Assembly: GCA_022781925.1 (NCBI GenBank) | Contig: JALESO010000049.1 | Coordinates: 1 to 60,947, forward strand | DNA length: 60,947 nt | Direction: 5' to 3' | Source: Lachnospiraceae bacterium | GTDB taxonomy: Bacteria > Bacillota > Clostridia > Lachnospirales > Lachnospiraceae | In this document: positions 25,178-34,003 of the stretch, one piece after another | How the letters are laid out: every line of letters begins with the position of its first letter | Position numbering within the stretch: position 1 is the stretch's first letter | Made by a program: the position numbers and the translations under genes | The notes under the pieces: generated by a model | The model's database searches: none | What the model was told of the DNA's origin: nothing | The model's input: only the letters and a program-made list of their open reading frames with translations

Positions 25178-26590
25178 ATGAAGATAAAAGAACATAAAAT
25201 CGACAGTGTCGAATCCGGGAGTATCGCGGAAGAGATGGGGATCGAGGCGGGAGATGTTCTGCTGGAGGTAAATGGAAAGCCGATCCAGGATGTTTTTGAT
25301 TATCATTTTCTGATCAATGATGTACTGTTGACTTTGCTGATCCGGAAACCTAACGGAGAAGAATGGGAACTGGAGATCGAGAAAGATTATTACGAAGATC
25401 CGGGGATTGTTTTTGAAAACGGTCTGATGGATGATTATAAATCCTGTTATAATAAATGTATTTTCTGCTTTATTGATCAGATGCCGCCTAATATGAGGGA
25501 GACTCTGTATTTTAAAGATGATGATTCGAGACTGTCTTTTCTGCAGGGAAACTATGTGACCCTGACCAACATGAAGGAGGAGGATGTGCAGCGAATCATC
25601 ACCTATAAACTGGCACCGATCAATGTATCTGTGCACACAATGAATCCGGAACTGCGCTGCGAGATGCTGCATAACCGTTTTGCGGGTGAAGCGTTGGATA
25701 AGATCCGCCGTTTTTATGAAGGCGAGATAGAGATGAATGGCCAGATCGTCCTCTGCAAAGGGGTGAACGACGGGGAAGAACTGGAACGGAGTATCCGGGA
25801 ACTGGCAGAGTATATTCCTTATATGCAGAGCCTGTCGGTAGTGCCGGTGGGACTGACAAAATTCCGGGATGGCCTGTACCCGCTGGAGCCTTTTGAAAAA
25901 GAGGATGCCAGAGAGGTGTTGAAAATTATTCATAAATGGCAGAAAATCTGCTATGAGAAACATGGAACGCATTTTGTGCAGGCGTCGGATGAGTGGTATC
26001 TTCTGGCGGAGGAGCCATTTCCACCGGAAGAAAATTATGATGGATATATTCAGCTGGAAAATGGTGTCGGTATGATCCCGTTGCTGGAGAGTGAATTTGA
26101 TGACTGTCTGGCATATGAGCTGGAAGAGCAGGAAGACGGATCTGTCGGAGAGAAAAATCCGGGCGAGGAAGATTTTGAATCCTCAGAGAAGGCAGAATCG
26201 GAAGAACTGAAATGTGAGAAAAAGACATATCGCCGGGTGGTTTCCATTGCTACCGGAAAATCTGCTGCAGGACTGCTGCGCAGACTGGCGGATAAGTTTA
26301 TGAACCAGCATCCGGATATTAAAGTGATGGTTTATCAGATCCGGAATGATTTCTTTGGAGAGATGATCACAGTGTCGGGATTGCTGACAGGACAGGACCT
26401 GAGGGCACAGCTTAGCGGGCAGGACCTGGGGGATATGCTATTGCTCCCGTGTAATCTTCTGCGAAGCGGAGAAGAGGTTTTTCTGGATGACATGACGCTG
26501 ACAGAATTGGAAAATACTTTACAAGTGCCGATTCATATTGTAAAATCAGACGGGCAGTGCCTGTATGACGGCATGCTTGGTAATGTTTAA
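25178..26590 (+). CDS. DUF512 protein: PDZ plus radical-SAM-like domain
   Basis: The 470-aa protein opens with a PDZ-like domain (about residues 1-65, ending in the acidic EIEKDYYEDPG), then has the cluster motif C90-x3-C94-x2-C97 (CYNKCIFC) and a barrel typical of radical SAM enzymes. The C-terminal DUF512 half carries the conserved YYEKHGTHFVQASDEWY-type region and a final TGxSA-like segment (SIATGKSAAG). An acidic, low-complexity insert lies at about 310-345 (EEQEDGSVGEKNPGEED). The substrate is unknown. In clostridia this gene is regularly next to der, as here, which suggests a link to ribosome or membrane assembly, but this is inference. Confidence 0.85.
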   Translation: MKIKEHKIDSVESGSIAEEMGIEAGDVLLEVNGKPIQDVFDYHFLINDVLLTLLIRKPNGEEWELEIEKDYYEDPGIVFENGLMDDYKSCYNKCIFCFIDQMPPNMRETLYFKDDDSRLSFLQGNYVTLTNMKEEDVQRIITYKLAPINVSVHTMNPELRCEMLHNRFAGEALDKIRRFYEGEIEMNGQIVLCKGVNDGEELERSIRELAEYIPYMQSLSVVPVGLTKFRDGLYPLEPFEKEDAREVLKIIHKWQKICYEKHGTHFVQASDEWYLLAEEPFPPEENYDGYIQLENGVGMIPLLESEFDDCLAYELEEQEDGSVGEKNPGEEDFESSEKAESEELKCEKKTYRRVVSIATGKSAAGLLRRLADKFMNQHPDIKVMVYQIRNDFFGEMITVSGLLTGQDLRAQLSGQDLGDMLLLPCNLLRSGEEVFLDDMTLTELENTLQVPIHIVKSDGQCLYDGMLGNV

Positions 26591-26713
26591 TATTTCGTAA
26601 GACGAAAATGTAACTTGAAACAATGTTCACATGGTTTACGACGAAAAAAGAATAATTTTTCCGTGAGTAAAAAGTGTGGACAGATTCTGAAATAGAGAGA
26701 TGAGGTATAAAAT

Positions 26714-28039
26714 ATGAGTAAACCGGTTGTTGCGGTTGTGGGACGTCCGAATGTAGGAAAATCTACATTATTCAATGTCCTGGCAGGAGAGCGTATTTCC
26801 ATCGTCAAGGATACTCCGGGTGTCACAAGAGACCGTATTTATGCAGATGTGGAGTGGCTGAACCATTCCTTTACTATGGTAGATACCGGCGGTATTGAGC
26901 CGGACAGCAAGGATGTGATCCTGTCACAGATGCGCGAACAGGCAGAAATTGCCATTGCCACTGCAGATGTGATCCTTTTTATGACAGACGTACATCAGGG
27001 ACTGGTGGATGCGGACGCGAAGGTGGCAGATATGCTGCGTCGTTCTCATAAGCCGGTGGTTCTGGTAGTCAATAAAGTGGACAGTTTCCAGAAATATATG
27101 TCTGATGTGTATGAATTTTATAATCTCGGAATTGGAGATCCGATGCCGATTTCTGCGGCATCCCGTCTGGGACTGGGCGATATGCTGGAGGAAGTGGTAA
27201 AACATTTCCCAAATACTTCCAAAGAAGAGGAAGAAGATACCAGACCGAAGGTTGCCATTGTCGGAAAGCCGAATGTAGGAAAATCTTCTCTGGTCAACAA
27301 ACTGGCAGGTGAGGCCCGCGTGATCGTGTCAGATATCGCAGGAACTACTCGTGATGCCATTGATACAGAAGTAAAATATAACGGCAGAGAATATATTTTT
27401 ATTGATACGGCCGGACTGCGCCGCAAGAATAAGATCAAAGAAGAGATTGAGCGTTACAGTATCATTCGTGCCGTGACGGCTGTGGAACGCGCGGATGTGG
27501 TGATCCTTGTTATCGATGCCACAGAAGGGGTTACCGAGCAGGATGCAAAGATCGCAGGTATTGCCCATGAGCGTGGAAAAGGTATCATCATCGCAGTAAA
27601 TAAGTGGGATGCCATTGAAAAAGACGACAAGACCATTTACAAACATACAAACAAAATCCGTGAGATCTTAAGTTTTATGTCTTATGCGGAGATCATGTTT
27701 ATCTCTGCGAAGACCGGTCAGCGTCTGAACAAAATGTTCGAGATGATCGACATGGTTCTGGAGAACAATGCAATGCGTGTGGCTACCGGTGTCTTAAATG
27801 AGATTATGACAGAAGCAGTTGCCATGCAGCAGCCGCCTTCTGATAAAGGCAAACGTCTGAGACTGTATTATATTACACAGGTTGCGGTAAAACCGCCGAC
27901 ATTTGTTATTTTTGTAAATGATAAAGAACTGATGCATTTTTCCTATACAAGATATCTGGAAAACAGAATCCGTGATACCTTTGGATTCAAGGGAACGGCG
28001 CTGAAGTTTATCATCCGCGAGAGAAAGGAAGATAAATAA
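26714..28039 (+). CDS. der: Ribosome-assembly GTPase Der (EngA)
   Basis: The 441-aa protein has the tandem GTPase domains unique to Der: GRPNVGKST near residue 9 with DTGG, and GKPNVGKSS near residue 181 with DTAGLRRK and NKWD. A C-terminal KH-like domain ends with [13 protein letters not shown] sequence. Der matures the 50S subunit. The preceding gap (26591-26713) shows no clear promoter. The stop codon is directly followed by the start of plsY. Confidence 0.97.
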   Translation: MSKPVVAVVGRPNVGKSTLFNVLAGERISIVKDTPGVTRDRIYADVEWLNHSFTMVDTGGIEPDSKDVILSQMREQAEIAIATADVILFMTDVHQGLVDADAKVADMLRRSHKPVVLVVNKVDSFQKYMSDVYEFYNLGIGDPMPISAASRLGLGDMLEEVVKHFPNTSKEEEEDTRPKVAIVGKPNVGKSSLVNKLAGEARVIVSDIAGTTRDAIDTEVKYNGREYIFIDTAGLRRKNKIKEEIERYSIIRAVTAVERADVVILVIDATEGVTEQDAKIAGIAHERGKGIIIAVNKWDAIEKDDKTIYKHTNKIREILSFMSYAEIMFISAKTGQRLNKMFEMIDMVLENNAMRVATGVLNEIMTEAVAMQQPPSDKGKRLRLYYITQVAVKPPTFVIFVNDKELMHFSYTRYLENRIRDTFGFKGTALKFIIRERKEDK

Positions 28040-28690
28040 ATGGTAGTATTTCGAATCGTCAGTATTCTGTTAGGCTACCTGTTTGGTCTGTTCCCGACGG
28101 GCGTTTTATATGGAAATGCCCATCATGTGGACATCCGTTCCAAGGGAAGCGGTAATTCCGGCATGACGAATTCTCTGCGGGTCCTTGGATGGAAAGCCGG
28201 CGTGGTTGTGTTTTTCGGTGACTGTCTGAAAGCGGTAGCGGCCATGACCATTATCTGGTTTGTGGCGAAAGACCGTTATCCGGATGCGGTAAAATTACTG
28301 GAACTGTATGCGGGATTCGGTGCGGTGCTGGGACACAATTTTCCATTCTATATGAAGTTTAAAGGTGGAAAAGGAATCGCCAGCAGTGTGGGGATCATCT
28401 TCGCCTTTGACTGGAGAATGGTTCCGGTCTGTGCGATCCTGTTTTTCGCATCTGTGGTTCCGACAGGCTTTATGTCTTTGGGATCACTGGGAATTCTCAG
28501 TGGATTTTTTGTGCAGACCATCGTGTTCGGACAGATGGGATGGCTGAAGATCGCCACGCAGTTTTTGCCGGAAACTTATGTGCTTGTCGGCATTCTGACG
28601 GCACTGGCATTCTGGCAGCACCGGGCAAATATCAAACGTCTGGCAACCGGAACGGAGAACAAATTCCGTCCGGCAAAGAAAAATGAGTAA
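28040..28690 (+). CDS. plsY: Glycerol-3-phosphate acyltransferase PlsY
   Basis: The 216-aa integral membrane enzyme has the PlsY motifs: GSGNSGMTNSLRVLG (motif 1, about residues 35-50), GHNFPFYMKFKGGKGIAS (motif 2) and a third near the C-terminal FWQHRANIKRL. It transfers the acyl group of acyl-phosphate, made by PlsX, to glycerol-3-phosphate. A substitution is seen in motif 1, with TNSLR where TNTLR/TNVLR is common. The gene abuts der without a gap and precedes gpsA, whose product makes its substrate. Confidence 0.93.
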   Translation: MVVFRIVSILLGYLFGLFPTGVLYGNAHHVDIRSKGSGNSGMTNSLRVLGWKAGVVVFFGDCLKAVAAMTIIWFVAKDRYPDAVKLLELYAGFGAVLGHNFPFYMKFKGGKGIASSVGIIFAFDWRMVPVCAILFFASVVPTGFMSLGSLGILSGFFVQTIVFGQMGWLKIATQFLPETYVLVGILTALAFWQHRANIKRLATGTENKFRPAKKNE

Positions 28691-28735
28691 TTATATTAAA
28701 GAAAAATATGAGAGTATAAATGTGGAGGCAGAAAA

Positions 28736-29743
28736 ATGGCAGAAATAGGTGTAATCGGTGCCGGAAGCTGGGGAACTGCACTTGCAGTGGTTCTGGCCCA
28801 CAATGGACATAATGTAACAGTCTGGTCGATTCTGGAAGAAGAAGTAGAAATGCTCACCAGAGAGCATGAGCATACAGAGAAACTTCCGGGAGTGAAGATC
28901 CCGGAGTCTGTGACATTTACCACAGATCTGAAGTCTGCGGCAGAAGGAAAAGAAATGGTTGTACTGGCAGTGCCATCACCCTTTACCAGAAGCACGGCCC
29001 ACAATCTGGCAGAGTTTATCACTCAGGATCAGCTGATCGTCATCGTTTCCAAAGGTATTGAGGAAAGTACCCTGATGATCCAGTCTGAGATCGTGGAACA
29101 GGAGATCCCGCAGGCGGACGTGGCGGTTACGTCAGGCCCAAGTCATGCGGAAGAAGTTGGACGTGGATTGCCGACAACGGTTGTGGCAGGTGCACATACA
29201 AAGAAAACAGCAGAGCAGGTGCAGACTTTCTTTATGAATGAGGTCTTCCGTGTATACACAAGCCCTGATATGCTTGGTATCGAGCTTGGTGCATCCCTGA
29301 AAAACGTCATTGCCCTGGCTGCCGGAATGGCAGACGGACTTGGCTATGGCGATAACACGAAAGCTGCACTGATCACCCGTGGAATCAAGGAGATCAGCCG
29401 TCTGGGTGTGGCTATGGGAGCAAATACGGAGACACTGAACGGACTGTCCGGTATCGGGGATCTCATCGTAACCTGTGCCAGCCGTCACAGCCGGAACCGG
29501 AAAGCCGGTATGCTGATTGGTCGTGGCTATACGATGCGGCAGGCAATGGACGAGGTAAAGATGGTTGTAGAGGGCGTTTATTCTGCAAAAGCAGCCATTG
29601 CCCTGGCAAAAAAGTATGAGATCGACATGCCGATCATTGAGCAGGTAAATGCAGTGCTTTTTGAAGATCAGCCGGCAAAAGATGCAGTGATGGAACTGAT
29701 GCTTCGGGACAAAAAGGCAGAGCATGAAGATATTCAGTGGTAG
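28736..29743 (+). CDS. gpsA: Glycerol-3-phosphate dehydrogenase [NAD(P)+]
   Basis: The 335-aa enzyme has the Rossmann start IGVIGAGSWGTALA, the SKGIE block, the SGPSHAEEV motif and the conserved lysine region LGASLKNVIALAAGMADGLGYGDN. It reduces dihydroxyacetone phosphate to glycerol-3-phosphate, the acceptor used by PlsY encoded just upstream. The start has GGAGG. The length is normal. Confidence 0.96.
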   Translation: MAEIGVIGAGSWGTALAVVLAHNGHNVTVWSILEEEVEMLTREHEHTEKLPGVKIPESVTFTTDLKSAAEGKEMVVLAVPSPFTRSTAHNLAEFITQDQLIVIVSKGIEESTLMIQSEIVEQEIPQADVAVTSGPSHAEEVGRGLPTTVVAGAHTKKTAEQVQTFFMNEVFRVYTSPDMLGIELGASLKNVIALAAGMADGLGYGDNTKAALITRGIKEISRLGVAMGANTETLNGLSGIGDLIVTCASRHSRNRKAGMLIGRGYTMRQAMDEVKMVVEGVYSAKAAIALAKKYEIDMPIIEQVNAVLFEDQPAKDAVMELMLRDKKAEHEDIQW

Positions 29744-29834
29744 GATACAGAGCGTATTTTGCGTCTGACTGCTATGGATTACCGGAATAGCGAAAGAGCG
29801 CAGATGACAGAAAATTTGATTGGGGGATGGCAGC

Positions 29835-30740
29835 ATGCTGATACGATGTGGAAAATGCGGGAAGATGTATGACTATGAAAAGTACAATGGGATCTGCCCG
29901 AAATGTGCACGTTACAACCGTGCGGACAGCCGGGAGGATATGGAACAGAGCATGCATGACAGATATGATACCGGGGAGCATCCCCGTCAGCATGACTGGT
30001 ACCGGGAACCGGAGAATACTTATAAGCAGAGTCAGAAGTCCGATACATATGGGAAACCGAAAAAGGATAATGCGTGGAAACAGACCGGAAGATCCGGTGA
30101 CGGAAATGTCAGAAAGCGAAGTGGAGTAAAAATCCTCATTATCGTGATATGTCTGATCGTCGGTATTTCGGTTGCAGCCACGGTGCTGGTGTCCCGTATA
30201 CAGAATGCAACTTTCTTTCTCTTTGATAATGGATGGAATATTGATGGGCAGGATTATGATCAGGCAGAGGAAGTGATCGATCCGGAATATCAGAACCGCA
30301 TTTATGTGGATTATGCATGGGCGGATTATCTGGGGGATAACCTCAGTGACGTGGACTGGGATGACTATGTAAATGACTATTTCACAGAGGCTACGGATGG
30401 AGAACTGGATCAGCTTTCCGCACTTACAGCGGAACCCGGATCTGTGTATTATCTGATGTTTGTCAATATCAGAAATAACCTGTCCGATACTTATGATCTG
30501 TCTTATCTGACGGCGGATATGATCAGTCTCTGGTCAGATGAGGATGGGGATGGCAATCCGGACACCTATTATCCGGTGGAAAAACTGTTTACGATCAGTC
30601 ATCCGGAGACAGAGTCAATGGATAATAATTATATCGATGTGCTTGTGGCAGTGCCGAAGGATCTCGAAGATCTCTATGGTGCCTGCGTACTGAATGACAA
30701 TACGGAAGAATTCGACTGCTATCTGTATCAGGATGAGTAA
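29835..30740 (+). CDS. Zinc-ribbon single-pass membrane protein of unknown function
   Basis: The 301-aa protein begins with a zinc ribbon (C5-x2-C8 and C21-x2-C24), then a hydrophilic linker with many charged residues, one membrane segment at about 97-117 (VKILIIVICLIVGISVAATVL) and a large acidic outer domain (about 120-301) rich in Asp, Glu and Tyr. The zinc ribbon is therefore cytoplasmic and the C-terminal domain outside. Zinc-ribbon proteins of this layout are frequent in Firmicutes and mostly uncharacterised. I chose ATG 29835 with GGGGG upstream over a TTG at 29820. A terminator follows, so it may be the last gene of the gpsA operon. Confidence 0.75.
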   Translation: MLIRCGKCGKMYDYEKYNGICPKCARYNRADSREDMEQSMHDRYDTGEHPRQHDWYREPENTYKQSQKSDTYGKPKKDNAWKQTGRSGDGNVRKRSGVKILIIVICLIVGISVAATVLVSRIQNATFFLFDNGWNIDGQDYDQAEEVIDPEYQNRIYVDYAWADYLGDNLSDVDWDDYVNDYFTEATDGELDQLSALTAEPGSVYYLMFVNIRNNLSDTYDLSYLTADMISLWSDEDGDGNPDTYYPVEKLFTISHPETESMDNNYIDVLVAVPKDLEDLYGACVLNDNTEEFDCYLYQDE

Positions 30741-30759
30741 AAATGAATGATAAAGAAAG

Positions 30760-30794
30760 CCCCGGTGTCTGCAGCGGATGCCGGGATTTTTTTT
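30760..30794 (+). terminator. Terminator after the zinc-ribbon gene
   Basis: CCCCGG and CCGGG arms enclose TGTCTGCAGCGGATG, followed by a run of eight T after one A. Confidence 0.85.
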
Positions 30795-30887
30795 ATCTAT
30801 TATAAACAAGCAGCAAGATGGATGATTTCCTGCTGGCTGCAGGGAATATTAACCATAAATATATTGTAATAATGGAGGAAGACAAAA

Positions 30888-31322
30888 ATGGAGAACATTC
30901 GAATCAAATATTTTACAGACAAAATTGATAAACTGGAGTATATCGACGGAAAATCAGACTGGATCGATCTGCGTGCCAGCGAGACCGTGGAACTGAAAGC
31001 AGGTGAGTTCAAACTGATCCCGCTGGGGGTTGCCATGGAACTTCCGAAAGGATATGAAGCGCATGTAGTTCCGCGCAGTTCTACATTTAAAAATTATGGA
31101 CTGCTGCAGGTGAACAGCTGCGGTATCATTGACGGTTCTTATTGCGGGGATGAGGATATGTGGCGGATGCCGGTATATGCGACCCGCGATACGGTAGTAA
31201 ATCTCAATGACAGAATCTGTCAGTTCCGAATTATGCAAAATCAGCCACAGATAGTGTTCAATGAGGTAAATACTCTTGGAAACAGTAACCGGGGCGGATT
31301 TGGAAGCACCGGAAAACAGTGA
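30888..31322 (+). CDS. dut: dUTP diphosphatase
   Basis: The 144-aa protein has the trimeric dUTPase motifs: DLRA (near residue 27), PRSS (62-65), [10 protein letters not shown] (79-88), RICQFRI (around 110) and the C-terminal glycine-rich GGFGSTGKQ (residues 135-143). It hydrolyses dUTP to dUMP and pyrophosphate, keeping uracil out of DNA. It stands alone between a terminator and an AT-rich leader region. Cysteine in the GSYCGD loop is a small change from the more common GSYRG or GSYTG. Confidence 0.92.
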   Translation: MENIRIKYFTDKIDKLEYIDGKSDWIDLRASETVELKAGEFKLIPLGVAMELPKGYEAHVVPRSSTFKNYGLLQVNSCGIIDGSYCGDEDMWRMPVYATRDTVVNLNDRICQFRIMQNQPQIVFNEVNTLGNSNRGGFGSTGKQ

Positions 31323-31444
31323 TCAGGGGCTGAAAAATAAGTTCGTTAAAACGTCAAAAAAATGAGAATGCTATCGTCGTAATGCTGAAAAATTATAAGA
31401 TATATACAAAAAAATAGCAGAAACACCAAGGTTTTGATGGTAAT

Positions 31445-31494
31445 TTTGTTAAAATACATGATGACAAAAAAAAGACAATTTGTTAAAATAACAA
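31445..31494 (+). promoter_or_regulatory. Repeated TTTGTTAAAATA motif before the sugar-ABC ATPase gene
   Basis: TTTGTTAAAATA occurs at 31445-31456 and again at 31479-31490, 34 bases apart. The second copy extends to a palindrome TTGTTA-AAA-TAACAA (31480-31494). It could be an operator; the three-base centre differs from a Rex site. No clear -35/-10 pair was found in the gap 31323-31548. Confidence 0.4.
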
Positions 31495-31548
31495 CATAAA
31501 GCAAAGCAATGGTTTTGTGGAGAATTATTTTATGGAGGGTAATTAAAA

Positions 31549-32661
31549 ATGGCAGAATTATCATTGAAACATGTCTACAAGAGATATCCAAACGGTTTTG
31601 AGGCTGTAAAGGATTTCAACCTTGAGGTAGCAGATAAAGAATTTATCATCTTCGTAGGTCCATCCGGATGTGGTAAATCTACAACACTTCGTATGATCGC
31701 AGGTCTGGAGGAGATCACAGAAGGTGAGTTCGATATCGACGGAAAGAGAATGAATGATGTTGAGCCGAAAGACAGAGATATTGCCATGGTATTCCAGAAC
31801 TATGCATTATATCCTCATATGACTGTATATAACAATATGGCATTTGCGTTAAAATTAAGAAAAGTTCCGAAAGATGAGATCGATAAAAAAGTTCGTAACG
31901 CAGCAAGAATCCTTGATCTTGAGAAATTACTGGATCGTAAACCGAAAGCTCTTTCCGGTGGACAGAGACAGCGTGTTGCTATGGGACGAGCTATCGTGCG
32001 TGAGCCGAAAGTATTCCTGATGGATGAGCCGCTTTCCAACTTGGATGCAAAATTAAGAGTACAGATGCGTTCTGAGATTTCTTCTTTACATCAGAGACTT
32101 GGTGCAACAATCATCTATGTAACACATGATCAGACTGAGGCTATGACACTTGGTACCAGAATCGTTGTTATGAAAGATGGTGTCATCATGCAGGTAGATT
32201 CTCCGCAGAAACTGTATAATGAGCCGGACAACCTGTTCGTTGCAGGATTCATCGGATCTCCGCAGATGAACTTTATGGATTGTGTATGCAAAGTTGAGGG
32301 AGACAAAGTTACTCTGACAAATGGTGATGCTACATATGTAATGCCTGCAAACAAAGCAAAAGCATTAAAAGATGGTGGATATGACGGAAAGACTGTTGTA
32401 TTTGGTATTCGTCCGGACGATATGGATGATTATCCGGAGTATATTGAGAAACATGCAGGATATACCATCAAAGCAAAATGTACCGGATACGAGCTGCTTG
32501 GTTCTGAAGTATTACTGTACTACACCAACAATGGTATCACTATGACTGCAAAAGTTGATTCCAGCACACCGTGTCGTTATGGCGATGATGTGACAGTTGC
32601 TTTCGATATTAACAAAGGACATATCTTTGATAAAGAGACAGAGCAGATCATTTCACACTAA
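31549..32661 (+). CDS. Carbohydrate ABC transporter ATPase (MsmX/UgpC family)
   Basis: The 370-aa ATPase has Walker [10 protein letters not shown] (residues 37-45), the signature [15 protein letters not shown] (from 135), Walker [13 protein letters not shown] and VTHDQ. A C-terminal OB-fold regulatory domain (about 240-370) includes FGIRPDD. Proteins of this family (MsmX, MsmK) energise several sugar importers at once. This gene lies away from any permease or binding protein, which fits such a shared ATPase. Highly regular codon use suggests high expression. A terminator follows directly. Confidence 0.93.
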   Translation: MAELSLKHVYKRYPNGFEAVKDFNLEVADKEFIIFVGPSGCGKSTTLRMIAGLEEITEGEFDIDGKRMNDVEPKDRDIAMVFQNYALYPHMTVYNNMAFALKLRKVPKDEIDKKVRNAARILDLEKLLDRKPKALSGGQRQRVAMGRAIVREPKVFLMDEPLSNLDAKLRVQMRSEISSLHQRLGATIIYVTHDQTEAMTLGTRIVVMKDGVIMQVDSPQKLYNEPDNLFVAGFIGSPQMNFMDCVCKVEGDKVTLTNGDATYVMPANKAKALKDGGYDGKTVVFGIRPDDMDDYPEYIEKHAGYTIKAKCTGYELLGSEVLLYYTNNGITMTAKVDSSTPCRYGDDVTVAFDINKGHIFDKETEQIISH

Positions 32662-32710
32662 GAGATGAATGACAACCGTTTGAGAACAAAACAGTTGTAT
32701 AAAAATAAGA

Positions 32711-32737
32711 CTGGGTATGAGGTTCATACCCAGTTTT
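32711..32737 (+). terminator. Terminator of the sugar-ABC ATPase gene
   Basis: CTGGGTATGA and TCATACCCAG form a perfect ten-pair stem with a three-base loop, followed by TTTTG. Confidence 0.9.
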
Positions 32738-32795
32738 GTTGTATGGGGTGTTCCTTCCCTGTACATCAATATCAGATGGTTTGGAGGTAAGAACA

Positions 32796-33911
32796 GTGGG
32801 GGAAGCACATGTATCCGGAAAAAAACTGACGCAGGCATTGCGTGAAATGAAAGAGATATCCAGAATGGATTTCGTCCTTTTTACAAAAAAAGGAAAACTT
32901 CTGGCATCGACCTGTCCGGAACCGGATATGAAGATGCAGGAATTTGTGACCCAGTTTGGCAAGTCCATGGCAGAAAGCCAGACCATTCAGGACTGGATCT
33001 TCCTGAAAATAGAAATTAATGAGAAGACGGAACATATTTTGCTGGTGAATAAAAACGGTAGTGAGGATTCTTCTTATGTCATCGGACGGATGGCAGCCTG
33101 CCAGATCCGAAATCTGTATCTGTCCGCACAGGAACCGGCAAATGAAATTAATTTTCTGCGCCGTATGCTGCACGGGGAATATTCCGAACGGCAGATCAGA
33201 GAGAAAAATCAGGAAGTGCGGCTGAAAAGCGGATCCTATCTACTGTATGTGATTCGTCTGGCGACAGAACAGGATGAGATTGTCATGGAGACATTGAAAA
33301 ATCTATTTGTCCTGTACAATGTGGATTATCTGGTGGATGTGGAAGACGACTGTGTAGTGCTGATCAAAAATGTTCAGGGGATTGATATGGAACCGGAGCA
33401 GTATGCACGGTGTATCATTGATAACCTTCAGTCAGAAGCCATGATCAATGCGTGGGTGGGATATTCAGATCCGGCAGAAAGCTTTTTTGATTTTCATAAC
33501 CGCTATCAGCAGGCATGTACGGCATTGCAGGTTGGTACGGTATTTTATGAAGAAGAGCGGGTGTTCTATTACCGGCATCTCGGTCTGGGACGGATTATCC
33601 AGCAGCTGCCAATGGAACTGTGTGACCTTTTTCTGGAAGAAGTGCTGGGTGAACAGGCAGAAGTGGAACTGGATGAAGAGACGCTGGCGACGATCAATCA
33701 CCTGTTTGACAACAATCTGAATATATCTGAAACGGCCAGACAGCTTTTTATCCATCGAAATACGCTGGTGTATCGTCTGGAACGTATCGAAAAGAAACTT
33801 GGTCTTGACATTCGCACGTTTGAAGATGCGATGTTGTTTAAAATCGCAATGATGGTTCTTACTCATCGAAATACAATCGCACATGAAACACAATCCACAG
33901 TTGCCAAATAA
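32796..33911 (+). CDS. CdaR/PucR-type transcriptional regulator
   Basis: The 371-aa protein has an N-terminal sensory region (VSGKKLTQALREMKEI..), a middle GGDEF-related domain as in CdaR proteins (about residues 135-270) and a C-terminal helix-turn-helix (NLNISETARQLFIHRNTLVYRLERIEKKLGLD), the classic PucR/CdaR DNA-binding end. CdaR regulators typically control sugar-acid or purine use; here the preceding gene encodes a carbohydrate ABC ATPase, so a role in sugar uptake control is likely. Start: GTG at 32796 has TTGGAGG eight bases upstream, better than an in-frame ATG at 32736 that overlaps the previous terminator. Confidence 0.85.
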   Translation: MGEAHVSGKKLTQALREMKEISRMDFVLFTKKGKLLASTCPEPDMKMQEFVTQFGKSMAESQTIQDWIFLKIEINEKTEHILLVNKNGSEDSSYVIGRMAACQIRNLYLSAQEPANEINFLRRMLHGEYSERQIREKNQEVRLKSGSYLLYVIRLATEQDEIVMETLKNLFVLYNVDYLVDVEDDCVVLIKNVQGIDMEPEQYARCIIDNLQSEAMINAWVGYSDPAESFFDFHNRYQQACTALQVGTVFYEEERVFYYRHLGLGRIIQQLPMELCDLFLEEVLGEQAEVELDEETLATINHLFDNNLNISETARQLFIHRNTLVYRLERIEKKLGLDIRTFEDAMLFKIAMMVLTHRNTIAHETQSTVAK

Positions 33912-33936
33912 ATAATGAAGTGGTAGAATAAGGAAA

Positions 33937-33962
33937 TACCCAGTAACGTATGTTGCTGGGTA
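33937..33962 (+). terminator. Hairpin between the regulator and pyrophosphatase genes
   Basis: TACCCAGTAAC and GTTGCTGGGTA pair with a four-base loop. No T run follows, so it is a weak terminator at best or a leader structure of the next gene. Confidence 0.4.
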
Positions 33963-34003
33963 CTTACACGTTGAGCAATAAAGGGTATAGGAGTAAGAAC
34001 TAA

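Noticed and set aside
31480..31494. Second Rex operator upstream of the sugar-ABC ATPase gene
   Set aside because: The half-sites match but the centre is three bases and lacks the AA/TT continuation of a Rex site.
33937..33962. Riboswitch before the pyrophosphatase gene
   Set aside because: Only one short hairpin is present and no known aptamer core or terminator follows.
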